Positions 44,064-53,993 are shown, counted from the first letter of the stretch. The stretch: 64,000 nt of DNA from Gimesia chilikensis (GCF_007744075.1 NZ_CP036266.1:4945748-5009747); one strand, 5' to 3'. The notes: generated from the letters alone by a model not told the origin. Made by a program: numbers and translations.

Positions 44064-46184
44064 TTAATGTGCTGATAAGTCGACGCAGATCAGCTCGCTT
44101 TCGCCGCGGAGGTAGAGGCGGTTTCCAACGAGGGCGCAGTGAGAATAGATGTTTTCTCTGCCCGGGTCGGGAAAGAGATCCAGCCGCGAGTTCACTTTGA
44201 ACTGCTGCGGATTGACATCCACCATGACCAGGCGTCCCCCTTTGCCGACTACGAGAATCCGCCTGGAATCGGTGATTACGGCGGCATAATCGCCAAACGC
44301 CTGATCAGGGGCGTTCCAGAGCGTTTTCAAGCTTTTTTTCCGGTTGAGACAGTACATGTCGTTCCAGACGCAATAGACCTGATCGCCAATCTGGATGGGC
44401 GAACTCATATCAGGGCTCAACTCTTCATTGCGAGCTACCGGCCGGGGGATGATGATCCCCTGCGAGTCAAAATCATAGAGACGGGTGCCGTTATTCTCTG
44501 TGGTCACCAGTAACTGGCCATCGACGGCCAGCGGCGTGGGAACATTAAAGTCTCCGGTATACTCGGGCACGACGGTCCATAACCGCTGGCCGGTTTTGAC
44601 ATCCCAGCCCCCCAGCGAGACGGCATCATGGCCTACAATCTGCAGGCGGCCGCCAAACTTGCCGGCGATGAAGGAACCGTAGGCGGCGTCTGCACCAGGA
44701 GTCTGCCATAAGGTTTTACCGGTCTCTGGATCGAGGGCGACCAGTGAGGCTGTTTTGGCTCCGGGATTGATGATTAAGCGATGATCGATAATCAAGGGTG
44801 AGGAACAGGCTCCCCAGGTCGGCCTGGTATTCAAACCGAAATCGCGGTAGATATTTTTCTTCCAGAGCACGTTTCCCGTGGCAATTTCCACACAGTGCAG
44901 ATCGCCGAATGCCCCGAGCAGAATGACCCGCTCGCCATCAATCAAAGGGGTAGCCCGGGGCGAGGGACCGTAATCCAGTTCTCCCGGGGCCAGATAATCC
45001 AGCACCCACTGTACTTTGCCATCACTGGCTGAAAGGCACCGAAAGACATCGGTCTGGTTATCGAGTCCACGGTCTCCGAAAATGACCCTATCGCTGGTAG
45101 CTGCGATGCCTCCCAGTCCCGCATAGGCCAGTTTGAAATCCCAGAGGCGGATGACGGACGCAGGGAGGGATTCAGGCAGTTGCGCAACAGTACCATTGCG
45201 GAGCGGGCCTCGCCAGCCGGGCCAGACTGATGAGGTCTGCTTTGACTGTGGATCTGCGATCTTTTTTTTCGTAGTTGCCTTTTGGGGCTGCGATTCTTGT
45301 GCTTCCTGTTCGAAAGGGACAAAGCCCAACAGTGATTCCAGGGCCTGGCAGAGTTCCGGTTCTGTAACGGTATTCAGCAAGGCAGCAGTGATCTGCTTCT
45401 GCTCCGTAGCACTCACGTTTCCGCCTGTGAAGGCGGTGATGAAAGGAACCGGTTTTGTTTCCGCGACGACGCGCAGATCTCCCTTTTTAATGGTGCCGCA
45501 ACCCTGCAGGAGGGGTTTGGCATAGCTGGAGATGACGGCGGCGGCACGCACGTTTTTGTCAAACTCCAGGATTTTACACGCCCCGTCGCTGCAGGCCTGG
45601 CTGATTTCCAGCTTGGGGGGGATTGAAACATGAGCCTGTTTGAGCAGAGACATGGCTGCCTGATGCTTTTCCGCCGATTCAGAGGGACCAAAGAAGATGC
45701 GGTAGCCCTGCAGATCCGGGGCAGACTGAGCGGGATCTCCGGCGGGGACGACGATCAGGCCGGTCTGAGTCGTTTCTCCTTTCAGGTCGGAGAGGCGAGC
45801 CACCGGATGTACTTTCAGTTTCAACGCTTTGGCGTCAGCGCGAACGACAGACTGTTTGCCGATAATCAGGCAGGCCTGGCCATTCCCATTTTTGGGCAGG
45901 ACTTTGGCCAGTGCTTCCGAAAATTTGACCTCGACTTTACGTCCCAGCTGCGCTTCCAGGTACTCCCCCAGCTTTTCATACTTGCGCTGGGCATAGCCTT
46001 TCACACAAGGGCACGAAAGCGGTGAGGCCAGTGGGTCCATGACAATCAGCGTCAGGGGTTGGGGGCTGTCTGCAGTGTCTGCCGTTTTCTTTACCGATTT
46101 CTCTGCCGCCCAGGTTGTGGGGGTACCGATCGCAAGGCAGCCCATCAGACAGAACAGGAAATATGAAATCTGTTTAAAAGTCAC
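44064..46184 (-). CDS. Exported fusion: PhnD-like binding domain plus PQQ-like propeller
   Basis: The product has 706 residues. The start codon is GTG with AGGAG 8 bp upstream. The signal peptide spans 6-26. Residues about 40-290 resemble PhnD/SsuA-type periplasmic binding proteins: LTLIVMDPLASPLSCPCVKGYAQRKY, YLEAQLGRKVEVKFSE, and YRIFFGPSESAEKHQAAMSLL. After a linker, about 320-706 is a PQQ-like propeller (VWPGWRGPLRNGT, IFGDRGL, VLWKKNIY, LWQTPGADAAYGSF). A binding domain normally serving a transporter is thus joined to a propeller; no ABC transporter genes are nearby, so a sensing or scaffolding role is inferred. It follows the NHL-repeat gene at 46263 after 78 bp, likely in one operon. 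Confidence 0.75.
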   Translation of the reverse strand: MTFKQISYFLFCLMGCLAIGTPTTWAAEKSVKKTADTADSPQPLTLIVMDPLASPLSCPCVKGYAQRKYEKLGEYLEAQLGRKVEVKFSEALAKVLPKNGNGQACLIIGKQSVVRADAKALKLKVHPVARLSDLKGETTQTGLIVVPAGDPAQSAPDLQGYRIFFGPSESAEKHQAAMSLLKQAHVSIPPKLEISQACSDGACKILEFDKNVRAAAVISSYAKPLLQGCGTIKKGDLRVVAETKPVPFITAFTGGNVSATEQKQITAALLNTVTEPELCQALESLLGFVPFEQEAQESQPQKATTKKKIADPQSKQTSSVWPGWRGPLRNGTVAQLPESLPASVIRLWDFKLAYAGLGGIAATSDRVIFGDRGLDNQTDVFRCLSASDGKVQWVLDYLAPGELDYGPSPRATPLIDGERVILLGAFGDLHCVEIATGNVLWKKNIYRDFGLNTRPTWGACSSPLIIDHRLIINPGAKTASLVALDPETGKTLWQTPGADAAYGSFIAGKFGGRLQIVGHDAVSLGGWDVKTGQRLWTVVPEYTGDFNVPTPLAVDGQLLVTTENNGTRLYDFDSQGIIIPRPVARNEELSPDMSSPIQIGDQVYCVWNDMYCLNRKKSLKTLWNAPDQAFGDYAAVITDSRRILVVGKGGRLVMVDVNPQQFKVNSRLDLFPDPGRENIYSHCALVGNRLYLRGESELICVDLSAH

Positions 46185-46262
46185 TATTCGCTCCTCATTC
46201 AGACAAGTGACAAACGAGAATCCGTACCACGAGAAAGATGCTCAGTGTGTGGCCGGTTCGGC

Positions 46263-47609
46263 TCAGCTTTTTTTCTGAGATGTCTCCGTGGTAGCCGTCG
46301 GTTTACGGGCCATGACAATGATGTGATTACGGGTGAGGTCCATCATGTAAACACGGTCTCCATCGGGAGAGACCATGATCGACACATTTTTGCACCCGGG
46401 AACCAGTTTCACCTTGCCGACAAAGCCCAGATATTTCCCGTCGGTGGAGTAGCGTTTGATGTATCCCAGATTTGATTCCGCGGTATAGACTTCCCCTTCC
46501 CGGCCGACCGCAACATTCATGGGGTTACAGCAACTGCCGAAGCCTTCCACGCCGTTCCGGTCGCGTTTTCCCCAGTGTTTGAGCAGCTTACCTGTGCGGT
46601 CATAGTGATTCACACGGTGCCGGGAGTTTTCCGCGACGAAGATGCCGTCGTCGCAACATTGCACATCCATCTGACCACAACAGCCACGGAGCCCGGTGAC
46701 GATCAGACTCGGATTGTTTAAGTCTTTATCCATCCGCCAGACATCGTATCCATACCCTTTGGTGGCAGAGCAGGCGAGAAAGATCTCTTTTTCGTTGGCA
46801 GAGAGCGAGGAGACGCTCATTTTTCGTTTTGACATTGCCTCTACCTGGGCATCAATTTCGGCCTGCGTCGGTTCTTTCTTCTTTTCCTCTGCCTGGGCCA
46901 ACTGTTTATATTGTTTGAGAATTCGCTCGTAGGACAGAATCCGTTTTTTGTCCGAATCAGTCAGCGTTTTGTTTTTGTCTTTGATTTGTTGAATCATGTT
47001 TTCCAGGCGAGGGATCATGCTGGATAACGAATTGGAGCGGCTCTTCATCTGCTGAGTGACCTGCTCACGGAGTTTCGCATTGCTGGCCTTGACGGCCTTG
47101 GCATGCGGGGCCTCTTTGGTCATGAGGATTTTGCCATGTCTGTCTAGTTTGAGCAGTTTGCCGCTGCCTGCGACATAAACGGTACCGTCCTGATCGACGT
47201 TGATGGCTTCCGGTGCAACGGGGAGTTTCCAGACTTCCAACTGTTTGCCATCCGCATCAAAAACGCGGATTTCGCCAGGACCGTTGCCACAAGCGGCCAG
47301 CAGTTGTCCGTCCTGGTTCAGGCAGAACGAATTGATACGCATGCCGGGCAGGATTTTACTGCCGACCTCAATGGTAGCGATCTGTTCGTGAGTTCCCTCG
47401 GGAACCTTGACCGCTTCGGTCTTCTTTTTGAGATCCACAATCAGAGGCGATGTGAGTTCGGACTGCTGCAGCGGAGCTACATCAGGCCTGGATTTCTGAA
47501 CTTGAAGCTTAGGCTCAGCCGATTGTGCCGATGTGATTGCAACCAGGCTGATACCACAACCCAGAACGACTGATCGCCAGATTCGGCGAGAAGAATGAGT
47601 GCCGTACAT
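46263..47609 (-). CDS. Exported NHL-repeat beta-propeller protein with coiled-coil insert
   Basis: The product has 448 residues from the ATG at 47609, with GGAGGA upstream; a longer in-frame reading to 47696 is unlikely. The signal peptide spans 10-30 (QSA-E). Residues 80-200 and 290-440 show NHL-type blades (GEIRVFDADGKQLEVWKLP, DGTVYVAGSGKLLKLDRHGK, DGIFVAENSRHRVNHYDRTGKLLKHWG). Between them, about 180-260, is a Lys/Glu-rich coiled coil (MIQQIKDKNKTLTDSDKKR). Pairs CC (two near 320-340, CCGQMDVQCC, and FGSCCNP near 375) may form disulfides. It precedes the PhnD/propeller fusion on the same strand. Confidence 0.75.
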   Translation of the reverse strand: MYGTHSSRRIWRSVVLGCGISLVAITSAQSAEPKLQVQKSRPDVAPLQQSELTSPLIVDLKKKTEAVKVPEGTHEQIATIEVGSKILPGMRINSFCLNQDGQLLAACGNGPGEIRVFDADGKQLEVWKLPVAPEAINVDQDGTVYVAGSGKLLKLDRHGKILMTKEAPHAKAVKASNAKLREQVTQQMKSRSNSLSSMIPRLENMIQQIKDKNKTLTDSDKKRILSYERILKQYKQLAQAEEKKKEPTQAEIDAQVEAMSKRKMSVSSLSANEKEIFLACSATKGYGYDVWRMDKDLNNPSLIVTGLRGCCGQMDVQCCDDGIFVAENSRHRVNHYDRTGKLLKHWGKRDRNGVEGFGSCCNPMNVAVGREGEVYTAESNLGYIKRYSTDGKYLGFVGKVKLVPGCKNVSIMVSPDGDRVYMMDLTRNHIIVMARKPTATTETSQKKS

Positions 47610-48111
47610 CGCTGTCCTCCGATAGCGAAAGAGAATTGTGTCAGGGAGGCGCGTGAATTTCCTTCTGCACCATCCCGGAAGATTACAGCTATTCAAAAGC
47701 GGCGTTTTGCCTCAAAGGAATTCATGGGAATTCATCTGTGACAGACTGATTCTGAAACAACGGGACGCGAACGGCCCCGGATCAGAAAAATGTGAGAGAG
47801 AAAACTCTCTGGTTCTATGACGGGCAACTAAATTATACATGCGTATAATATGACGATTTCAGTGATAGTCAAACACTCTTCGTCTCTTTTTCTGAAACTG
47901 CCGTCAGCAATGCACAGGAACAGTTTGAGAGTAATGACTTAGAATATATGTGAATTTGATCATCTAAGATAATTCTGCAATCTCTGCTATTCTTAGACAG
48001 AATTCTTCCGCTGCAATATTCAATTTTCTGTCGAGATTTTGAAATTATCGCGAGAAATCAAAGATGAGCGCCCTGCGTGCGGTCAGTGTCGCGTCTCATA
48101 CTGCTGCAGGA
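47610..48111. other. Intergenic region with possible minus-strand promoter
   Basis: This 502-bp gap holds the inverted repeat TATAC-ATGC-GTATA at 47834-47847. On the minus strand TATAAT (47837-47832) could serve as a -10 for the NHL gene, with a 220-bp leader, but the matching -35 (GAAATC) is poor. A plus-strand open frame at 48064-48315 overlaps the sialidase-like gene on the opposite strand and is not called. Confidence 0.35.
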
Positions 48112-49356
48112 TTACTGCTTCAGGTCCACCTGGGGAGTAAATGCGCCAACGTCCTCCAGCTTGCCAAACATGATGCGTTCTTTGCGACTCGGCGAATGAT
48201 CTCCCTGGGTGACTGCCAGCCAGATCGCTCCGTCGTACTCACAAAAAGCAGGATACTGAAAGGAGTGAGGCGTCTTAAAACGGTATTTGCGTTCCCAGTT
48301 CTTTCCGTCTCGTGAAATATCGATATTGAAGACACTCCGCGTGACACCGTCGATTTTTGTGGCTTCCTGCCAGCCGAGATAATAAGTATCGCCAAACCGA
48401 TCGAAGGTCGGTTTGGAATTCGTTCCATCAGGGACAAAGGGCAGCTGTTTACCGACACTCCACTTTCGCCCGTCCGCGCTGGTAGTGAAATAGTAATTCC
48501 GCTTGCCGCCATCGTTGCGACAGATTGCCATCCAAGTGCCGTCCGGCAGGCGATTCACAGCGGACTCACTGAGTGCCACTGACTGTGGTTCGTTATAGTG
48601 ACCGATGATTTCAAACGTGTCACAGCTTGAATTGACTTTTGCGAGGGCGTTCTGCTTGCCTGGGAAATTATTGATCGCAACATAAGTCTGGCCGTCGAAC
48701 TCTTTAAACGAATCAAACAGATAGAGTCCGAAATCTTTCGCTTTCTTATCGAATCCCTGTGCCGCCGCATCCGCGTGAAAATATTGGGGCTGCATCTCGA
48801 AGGTTCCCGCGGCGGTCTTCAGTTTTGCTTTGTGGATGGTATCAGTGAAACACTGCGTTTGCAGGTTAAAATCGCGATACCAGGTTTGTGCCTGTCGTTT
48901 GCCTGGTTGCTCGCTGGCGAAGTAGCAACGCAGCGTGTGCGCATTCAACTGTAGAATGCGGGGCACAAAGCAGGCACCAACGGGCAATGTGGCATTCTGA
49001 AATACCTGTTCGCTGCGGGCGAAGGGGATGACTTTCTCCAAGGTGAGCGTCTTGAGGTTGACGATCGACAAGGTACAGTAGATTTCCGGCCAGCCTGCAC
49101 TTTCCCCGGCACGGGTGTCGTTGACTTCAGCCACGATGTAAGCACGATTGCCCGTCAGCACCATTTCTGCATCGTGGGCTCCTTTGACTTCTTTGCCAGT
49201 CACGGTCACCAGACGTTGCAGAACCTGATTTCCAGCCTGGGCGGGATCCCAGTCGCTGGGAACCAGAGTCGTTACTGGTTCAGGTTCCTGCGCCAGGGCA
49301 AATGAACCGACAAATAACAGTAGCAGTAATCCCAGGGAGGATCGCATAAATGACAT
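48112..49356 (-). CDS. Exported sialidase-like (BNR) propeller protein
   Basis: The product has 414 residues with a signal peptide (6-22, ALA-Q). GAGGAAC precedes the ATG. The body reads as a five- or six-bladed propeller with Asp-box-like blades, SADGRKWSV and SRDGKNWERKYRF, and a FRIP-like opening around GAHDAEMV. The full catalytic Arg triad and Tyr/Glu pair of sialidases could not be placed, so glycosidase activity is unproven. It could bind sulfated or sialylated glycans outside the cell. No close neighbour on the same strand suggests a pathway. Confidence 0.6.
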   Translation of the reverse strand: MSFMRSSLGLLLLLFVGSFALAQEPEPVTTLVPSDWDPAQAGNQVLQRLVTVTGKEVKGAHDAEMVLTGNRAYIVAEVNDTRAGESAGWPEIYCTLSIVNLKTLTLEKVIPFARSEQVFQNATLPVGACFVPRILQLNAHTLRCYFASEQPGKRQAQTWYRDFNLQTQCFTDTIHKAKLKTAAGTFEMQPQYFHADAAAQGFDKKAKDFGLYLFDSFKEFDGQTYVAINNFPGKQNALAKVNSSCDTFEIIGHYNEPQSVALSESAVNRLPDGTWMAICRNDGGKRNYYFTTSADGRKWSVGKQLPFVPDGTNSKPTFDRFGDTYYLGWQEATKIDGVTRSVFNIDISRDGKNWERKYRFKTPHSFQYPAFCEYDGAIWLAVTQGDHSPSRKERIMFGKLEDVGAFTPQVDLKQ

Positions 49357-49473
49357 CGCAGTAGTTCCTCAGCAGAAAGTCTATCCAATGAATCAGGGAT
49401 TCAAAATAGCTGACGGCACTGGAATTGTCACCCCTGAACCGGAACAAATCAATTCGCGTTAATCATGGCGATT

Positions 49474-51111
49474 TCATGTCTGCAGAAGCTGATAGTAGGC
49501 AGTGACCTGTTCCAGTTGGGGAGGCTCGCAGCGGAGTGCAATATGGCCATCGGGGCGGATCAGGAACAGGGTGGGATCGATGATCCCCAGTTTTGCATGG
49601 ACGCGGCCCGTTTCATCAATTAACCATTTGACCCGGGTAGAATCTGTCTGTTTGAGTTTTATCGGTGATGTTGTGGAGATGACAACGCAGGTATCACCGG
49701 GCTGCAGAACGGATGCAGGATCAGCGGCATTGGGGGCTTCTATTTCATCCGTGGCCAGCCAGAGGAGCAGATAACCGATTGATCTCAACAAATCGAACAG
49801 CGTGCGTGTTGCGGCTGTCTGGGGATGGAACAATGGGCCGGCTTCGGGCAGACAGTCGCCGGGTCGGGGGCCGAGCCAGTTCTGCTGGGCCGATTCCCCC
49901 TGGGCGTGATAGCTGCGGACCAGGGGACTGTCGCGATAGTGAAAGCTGATTTCGGTTTCGGCCTCGGCTGCCTGCAGTTGTCCCTGGGCGGGGAGCAGCA
50001 TGGCACACAAGGCACGCTTCACCCGTTCGACGGCCGCTGGTTCGTCGGGGATCGTGCGTAATTCTTCGGCAATGTCCCCCGAGGCACCAACCGCGTTGGC
50101 AATGGGACGGCGTTCGAGTTCGTAGCTGTTCAGCAGTCCGTCGCCTGCTTCTCCCTTGATGACGTGCGCCAGTTTCCAGCCCAGGTTGAAGGAATCCTGA
50201 ATGCCCGTATTCATGCCATGCCCTTCAATGGGACTGCAGGCGTGTGCGGCATCACCTGCGAGGAGCACCCGGCTGGAACGGTAATGGGCACTCAACTGGC
50301 GAAAGGTGTGATAGAGCATCGGCTGGTCCGGATCCTGCAAACAGGTTCCCGGTGAGATTGAAGCCAGCCCCGCATTGATCTGTTCGAGCAGATTGTCTGT
50401 CTGGGTTTCATCGAAAACCCGGAAGTAAATTCGCCAGCGATTGCCTGGCATGGGGACCGGATTCAGGGCAGGTGCGTCGATCTGAATCGCAGCCCGGTCC
50501 GGTTCGTGTTGCCAATTGGGAAGATATCCATCGACGACTCCCCAGCGAGCCGGGTACTGATGACCGGAGACAGCCACTCCAATCGATTCCCGGACACGAC
50601 TGTGAATACCATCGGTGCCGACCAGCCAGTCGGCGGTGACCGTGGTTTCGACTCCCTCCGCCGATTTGAGAGTGGCAGTCACTTCAGTGTCGGTCTGGTT
50701 CAGTCCTTCCAGTGACCAGCCTCGGGAGACCCGGCCTCCCAGGCTTTCCAGACGTGCGGTGAGAATCTCTTCGGTTTCATTCTCAGCGAGATTCAGGTCA
50801 TAGGGATGGCGGCACTCCAGACTTTCAAAACTGGTCTGTGCGACTTTTTTACCGAAGGCGAAGATGTTGAAGCCCCGCATGATGTGACCGCGTGCGAGGA
50901 ACTCGTCGATGGTGCCCATCGTCTCGAAACATTCCAGTGAGCGGCTGTGAATCACTGTGGCCCGATCGAAAGGGAGCGGTGCGGGATTGCGGTCGATGAG
51001 CAGACACTCGACGTTCCGCCGGACGAGTTCGATGGCCAGGGAGAGGCCCGTCGGTCCGGCTCCGACAATCAAAACCGGCGTATGTGATGGTAGTGTCTGC
51101 GAGTGACTCAC
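49474..51111 (-). CDS. FAD-dependent aromatic monooxygenase (PheA/TfdB type)
   Basis: The product has 545 residues. The start is GTG with GAGGAA about 7 bp upstream. The FAD-binding motif GAGPTG (17-22) is followed by LLIDRNPAPLPFDRATVIHSRSLE, where the second motif DG appears as WLVGTDGIHSRVRE near 175. The third motif GDAAHACSPIEGHGMNTGIQDSFNLGWKLA is near 287-316. This is the group A flavoprotein hydroxylase fold, with a C-terminal thioredoxin-like domain typical of phenol hydroxylase. It is soluble, uses NAD(P)H and O2 to hydroxylate an aromatic ring, and its substrate is not evident. The DUF1990 gene lies 92 bp upstream on the same strand. Confidence 0.88.
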   Translation of the reverse strand: MSHSQTLPSHTPVLIVGAGPTGLSLAIELVRRNVECLLIDRNPAPLPFDRATVIHSRSLECFETMGTIDEFLARGHIMRGFNIFAFGKKVAQTSFESLECRHPYDLNLAENETEEILTARLESLGGRVSRGWSLEGLNQTDTEVTATLKSAEGVETTVTADWLVGTDGIHSRVRESIGVAVSGHQYPARWGVVDGYLPNWQHEPDRAAIQIDAPALNPVPMPGNRWRIYFRVFDETQTDNLLEQINAGLASISPGTCLQDPDQPMLYHTFRQLSAHYRSSRVLLAGDAAHACSPIEGHGMNTGIQDSFNLGWKLAHVIKGEAGDGLLNSYELERRPIANAVGASGDIAEELRTIPDEPAAVERVKRALCAMLLPAQGQLQAAEAETEISFHYRDSPLVRSYHAQGESAQQNWLGPRPGDCLPEAGPLFHPQTAATRTLFDLLRSIGYLLLWLATDEIEAPNAADPASVLQPGDTCVVISTTSPIKLKQTDSTRVKWLIDETGRVHAKLGIIDPTLFLIRPDGHIALRCEPPQLEQVTAYYQLLQT

Positions 51112-51203
51112 AATCTGTTCCTCTGCTGCATCTGGGATTGACTCAACCGGACCTGACAGTTTTACGGAAACCAGTTTAGCAGTTCCACAGCCGGAATCCG
51201 CGC

Positions 51204-51791
51204 TTAATTCGTTTTTTTCACGACGGCCTGATGCATGGCCTGCAGAGACTCGCGGGCGAACTGTTTCTGTTTGCTGCGGACATAAGGTAAGGCAATTTTT
51301 GAGAGCAGCGTGTTTGGTCGAGAAAACGCATAGAGATCGTACCAGACGGAATCATCATCGGGGCGCCATTCGACCTGGAAACGTTCTTCGCCACACTCGG
51401 CGTGGTCGGGAAGCGTGCCGTAGGCAAAAGCGAAGCGGGTGAAGGGCTCTGATTCTTCGAGCACATACACGATCCGACAGGCATTCAGAACCCAGATTCC
51501 GAGCACATGTGCCAGCGCGGCAACGGTCTGTCCCGCGGCCGGCGGTGCGTCAGGGCGATGCAGATGCAGCCAGTTAAAGCGATAATGCTGCCATTCCACC
51601 AGGGCCTGTTTAGCCTGTTCATAAACCGCTGCCCCCTGCCCCAGACAGATGCGATTGTGATCGACGCGGAATCCAGCAGGGGCCGACTGATTGCGGGTGG
51701 CCTCCCGATGCGGATAGGTAAAGTCCTTCTGTGCCTGCACTTTAAGAAAGTCGTCAATCTGAGCGGAATCCGGTTTCCGGAAGTGGTACAT
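51204..51791 (-). CDS. DUF1990 family protein
   Basis: The product has 195 residues from the ATG at 51791; an in-frame TTG at 51812 is less likely. The pattern FRVDHNRICLGQGAAVYEQAKQALVEWQHYRFNW, then GQTVAALAHVLGIWVLNACRIVYVLEE, then FAYGTLPDHAECGEERFQVEW is diagnostic of DUF1990. Family members are small cytosolic proteins of unknown biochemistry, found in bacteria and plants. The gene lies upstream of the monooxygenase on the same strand with a 92-bp gap, so a joint transcript is possible but not shown. Confidence 0.85.
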   Translation of the reverse strand: MYHFRKPDSAQIDDFLKVQAQKDFTYPHREATRNQSAPAGFRVDHNRICLGQGAAVYEQAKQALVEWQHYRFNWLHLHRPDAPPAAGQTVAALAHVLGIWVLNACRIVYVLEESEPFTRFAFAYGTLPDHAECGEERFQVEWRPDDDSVWYDLYAFSRPNTLLSKIALPYVRSKQKQFARESLQAMHQAVVKKTN

Positions 51792-51896
51792 GGTTTCTCG
51801 TTTTTCAGGCAATGAAATTGAACCGTTGGGAGCCGGCGTTCGTTCTCAGTAATACAGGTTAAGCAGCAGATCCTCTCAACAGAAGAGTGTGGGCCC

Positions 51897-52940
51897 GTGG
51901 ATGTGAGAAATTCTGAGATGGTTGCAGGTGAAGGGATTGAGGGCGCGTGCAGGGTCTTTCGGCCTCCCCGGGATTATCGAGATGGAGGGTTGCTGTCACT
52001 GATTTTTTTCACTCTGTTATTTCTTACTTTTACAGTTCTAATGAGACTGGCGGCTCTGCCGGAATTCCGAAATTGGATTACTCTGTTTTTTATTATGTTA
52101 TGGAGCGTTCCTGCGATTCTCTCCTGTTGGATGTTGCTGAAATACCGAAAAGTTTCACTTACAATTGAATCGGGAACCATCACCGTTCAAAGTATATTTT
52201 CTAGTAAAGTCATCGATCTCGCAGAGGTGCAGAAAGTCTGCTGGCGACTGTTCCCCACGGGATTACGTGTTCATACAAATCACTTTGAAACGGTCTCTCT
52301 CACTGTGAGTCATTTCAGCCGTGAAGACCAGATCTGGTTGATCCGCTATTTTCGTCAGGTCTTTCCTGAAGCGATTCAGGAGAACTGGCCGTTGTACTGC
52401 CTGCATGCAGCCAACCGATTGAGACCAGAGAAACATACGGTGGTACCGCCGCCCGGCCCGGATGAAATCATGATTACGCGACAGCGTTATGATCGCATAC
52501 TCATTCCCTTAATTCTTGTTTCCACTGTCGCAGGAATCGTTGCCGTATTCACACACCATGATTTCGCGCTGTTCATCCTGCCTGTGCTCTGTCTTATGTT
52601 CTGGTTCATGTTTAAAATAGTGACTCCAAGGGAAGGACAAATTCAAAAACGACTTATCGCCGATAAGGAAAACAGAGGGGTATTCGTCCTAATGGGTTGT
52701 TGGGGTGTCTTGCTTGTCAGCTTTCTGTTCATTCAGCGACTGGAAATGCCAACATCATCAAAAAACACCTGGATGCTGGTATCGACTGTCGCACTTCTTC
52801 CCGCAATGATTCCGGTTATCATGCGAGCAGAAAAAAAGCGAAAGCAGCTTGACTTAATCAAAGCGGAACAAGCGGCGCGGGAGTGGGAAGCGGAAGCAGC
52901 CTATGATCGAACCCACAACCAGGAAGGTGCGACACCATGA
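51897..52940 (+). CDS. Hypothetical membrane protein, paralogue A
   Basis: The family is not recognised. The product has 347 residues if the GTG at 51897 is used; the ATG at 51918 is an alternative. The conserved entry motif FRPPRDY is followed by two membrane helices (about 33-52, 58-80), a beta-rich segment of about 110 residues resembling a PH/bPH2 fold (VSLTIESGTITVQSIF), then helices near 200-240, 257-277 and 283-305, and a basic/helical tail. It overlaps the next gene by ATGA and shares its architecture, a tandem duplication. Both are probably integral membrane proteins of the same complex. Confidence 0.6.
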   Translation: MDVRNSEMVAGEGIEGACRVFRPPRDYRDGGLLSLIFFTLLFLTFTVLMRLAALPEFRNWITLFFIMLWSVPAILSCWMLLKYRKVSLTIESGTITVQSIFSSKVIDLAEVQKVCWRLFPTGLRVHTNHFETVSLTVSHFSREDQIWLIRYFRQVFPEAIQENWPLYCLHAANRLRPEKHTVVPPPGPDEIMITRQRYDRILIPLILVSTVAGIVAVFTHHDFALFILPVLCLMFWFMFKIVTPREGQIQKRLIADKENRGVFVLMGCWGVLLVSFLFIQRLEMPTSSKNTWMLVSTVALLPAMIPVIMRAEKKRKQLDLIKAEQAAREWEAEAAYDRTHNQEGATP

Positions 52941-53962
52941 TCGATCTGTCTGATGTTTCACCCGACTCTGGAAATGAACCGCGGATATTCCGGCCACCAA
53001 GGGAATATCTGCACAGGGAACTGTGGTCGCTGATTCTCACCCTGATCAGCTTCCTGGGGATTGGAATTCTGATCGTGCTTGATGACCCTTTCAATATGCA
53101 TCTTTCTGGTTTCCTGTTTGTGGGATCTCTGGGATTGATCCCTGGCCTGATTGCTCTGTGGGGAATACTGGTCTATCGAAATGTATCGCTCACTCTTCAC
53201 GATAATATCGTGACGGTGCAGGAGGTCTTTCAGCGTCAAGAGGTCAACCTTTCAGAGGTGACGGAGGCCAGATGGGGAAGCGACTCTGAACTTTTTCTGA
53301 ATCCCCGTCCCAATAGCGTTGTGATCAATCTCAAGTATTATCATCTCGAGGATCGGCTCCGGCTGATTCGCTATTTCCATCGTGAACTCAAGGAAACCGT
53401 TCAGATTCATTGGAACCAATTCTGTTTCCAGGTCGCGATCCCGCTTGAGGAGCGTCTGCAACAACTTCAACATCCTGAGACAGAGCTCCGCGCTCCGGGA
53501 TCGGAAGAGATTCTGATCACCCGCAGACGTTATGATCGGATTGGAATCCCCCTGAATGCCGTATTGACGCCGACTGTCACTTTGATTTCATGGTATCAGG
53601 GTCAGTTTGGTTTCCTGATACTCCCGGCAATGACAATCGGCTGGTGGCTTTTCCTGCGTTACAGTATTCCCAAACGAGGTATGATTCAGGAGCGAATCTG
53701 GGCGCGGGAGGATTTTCGAGTCATGACTTACCTGCTCATGGCCTGGGGAAGTGCAGGACTGATCGGCTTTGTGATTCTCCTGAGGACTGAACTGCCTGAG
53801 TTCGTCAAAATCATTGGAGGCCTGTGCCTTTTCCTGCTTTGTTTAGAATTAATTCTGAAGATGTATAACAGCGCGACAATACGCTGCCAGGAAGAGCGAC
53901 GAAAAACGAAAGCAGCAGCGGTCGAAGAATGGGAGGCCGGGCAGAAAACAGACCTTTCGTGA
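52937..53962 (+). CDS. Hypothetical membrane protein, paralogue B
   Basis: The family is not recognised. The product has 341 residues. It shares with the preceding protein the FRPPREY entry motif, the helix pair (about 30-50, 58-78), the beta-rich segment VSLTLHDNIVTVQEVF, the shared ITRRRYDRIGIPL motif before further helices, and the tail. The ATG overlaps the stop of the preceding gene (ATGA at 52937-52940). Divergence is substantial in the beta-rich part, so the two probably do related but distinct jobs. No enzymatic motif is visible. Confidence 0.6.
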   Translation: MIDLSDVSPDSGNEPRIFRPPREYLHRELWSLILTLISFLGIGILIVLDDPFNMHLSGFLFVGSLGLIPGLIALWGILVYRNVSLTLHDNIVTVQEVFQRQEVNLSEVTEARWGSDSELFLNPRPNSVVINLKYYHLEDRLRLIRYFHRELKETVQIHWNQFCFQVAIPLEERLQQLQHPETELRAPGSEEILITRRRYDRIGIPLNAVLTPTVTLISWYQGQFGFLILPAMTIGWWLFLRYSIPKRGMIQERIWAREDFRVMTYLLMAWGSAGLIGFVILLRTELPEFVKIIGGLCLFLLCLELILKMYNSATIRCQEERRKTKAAAVEEWEAGQKTDLS

Positions 53963-53993
53963 TCACCTGCTGAATCGTCAAGTCTGTTGCGTA

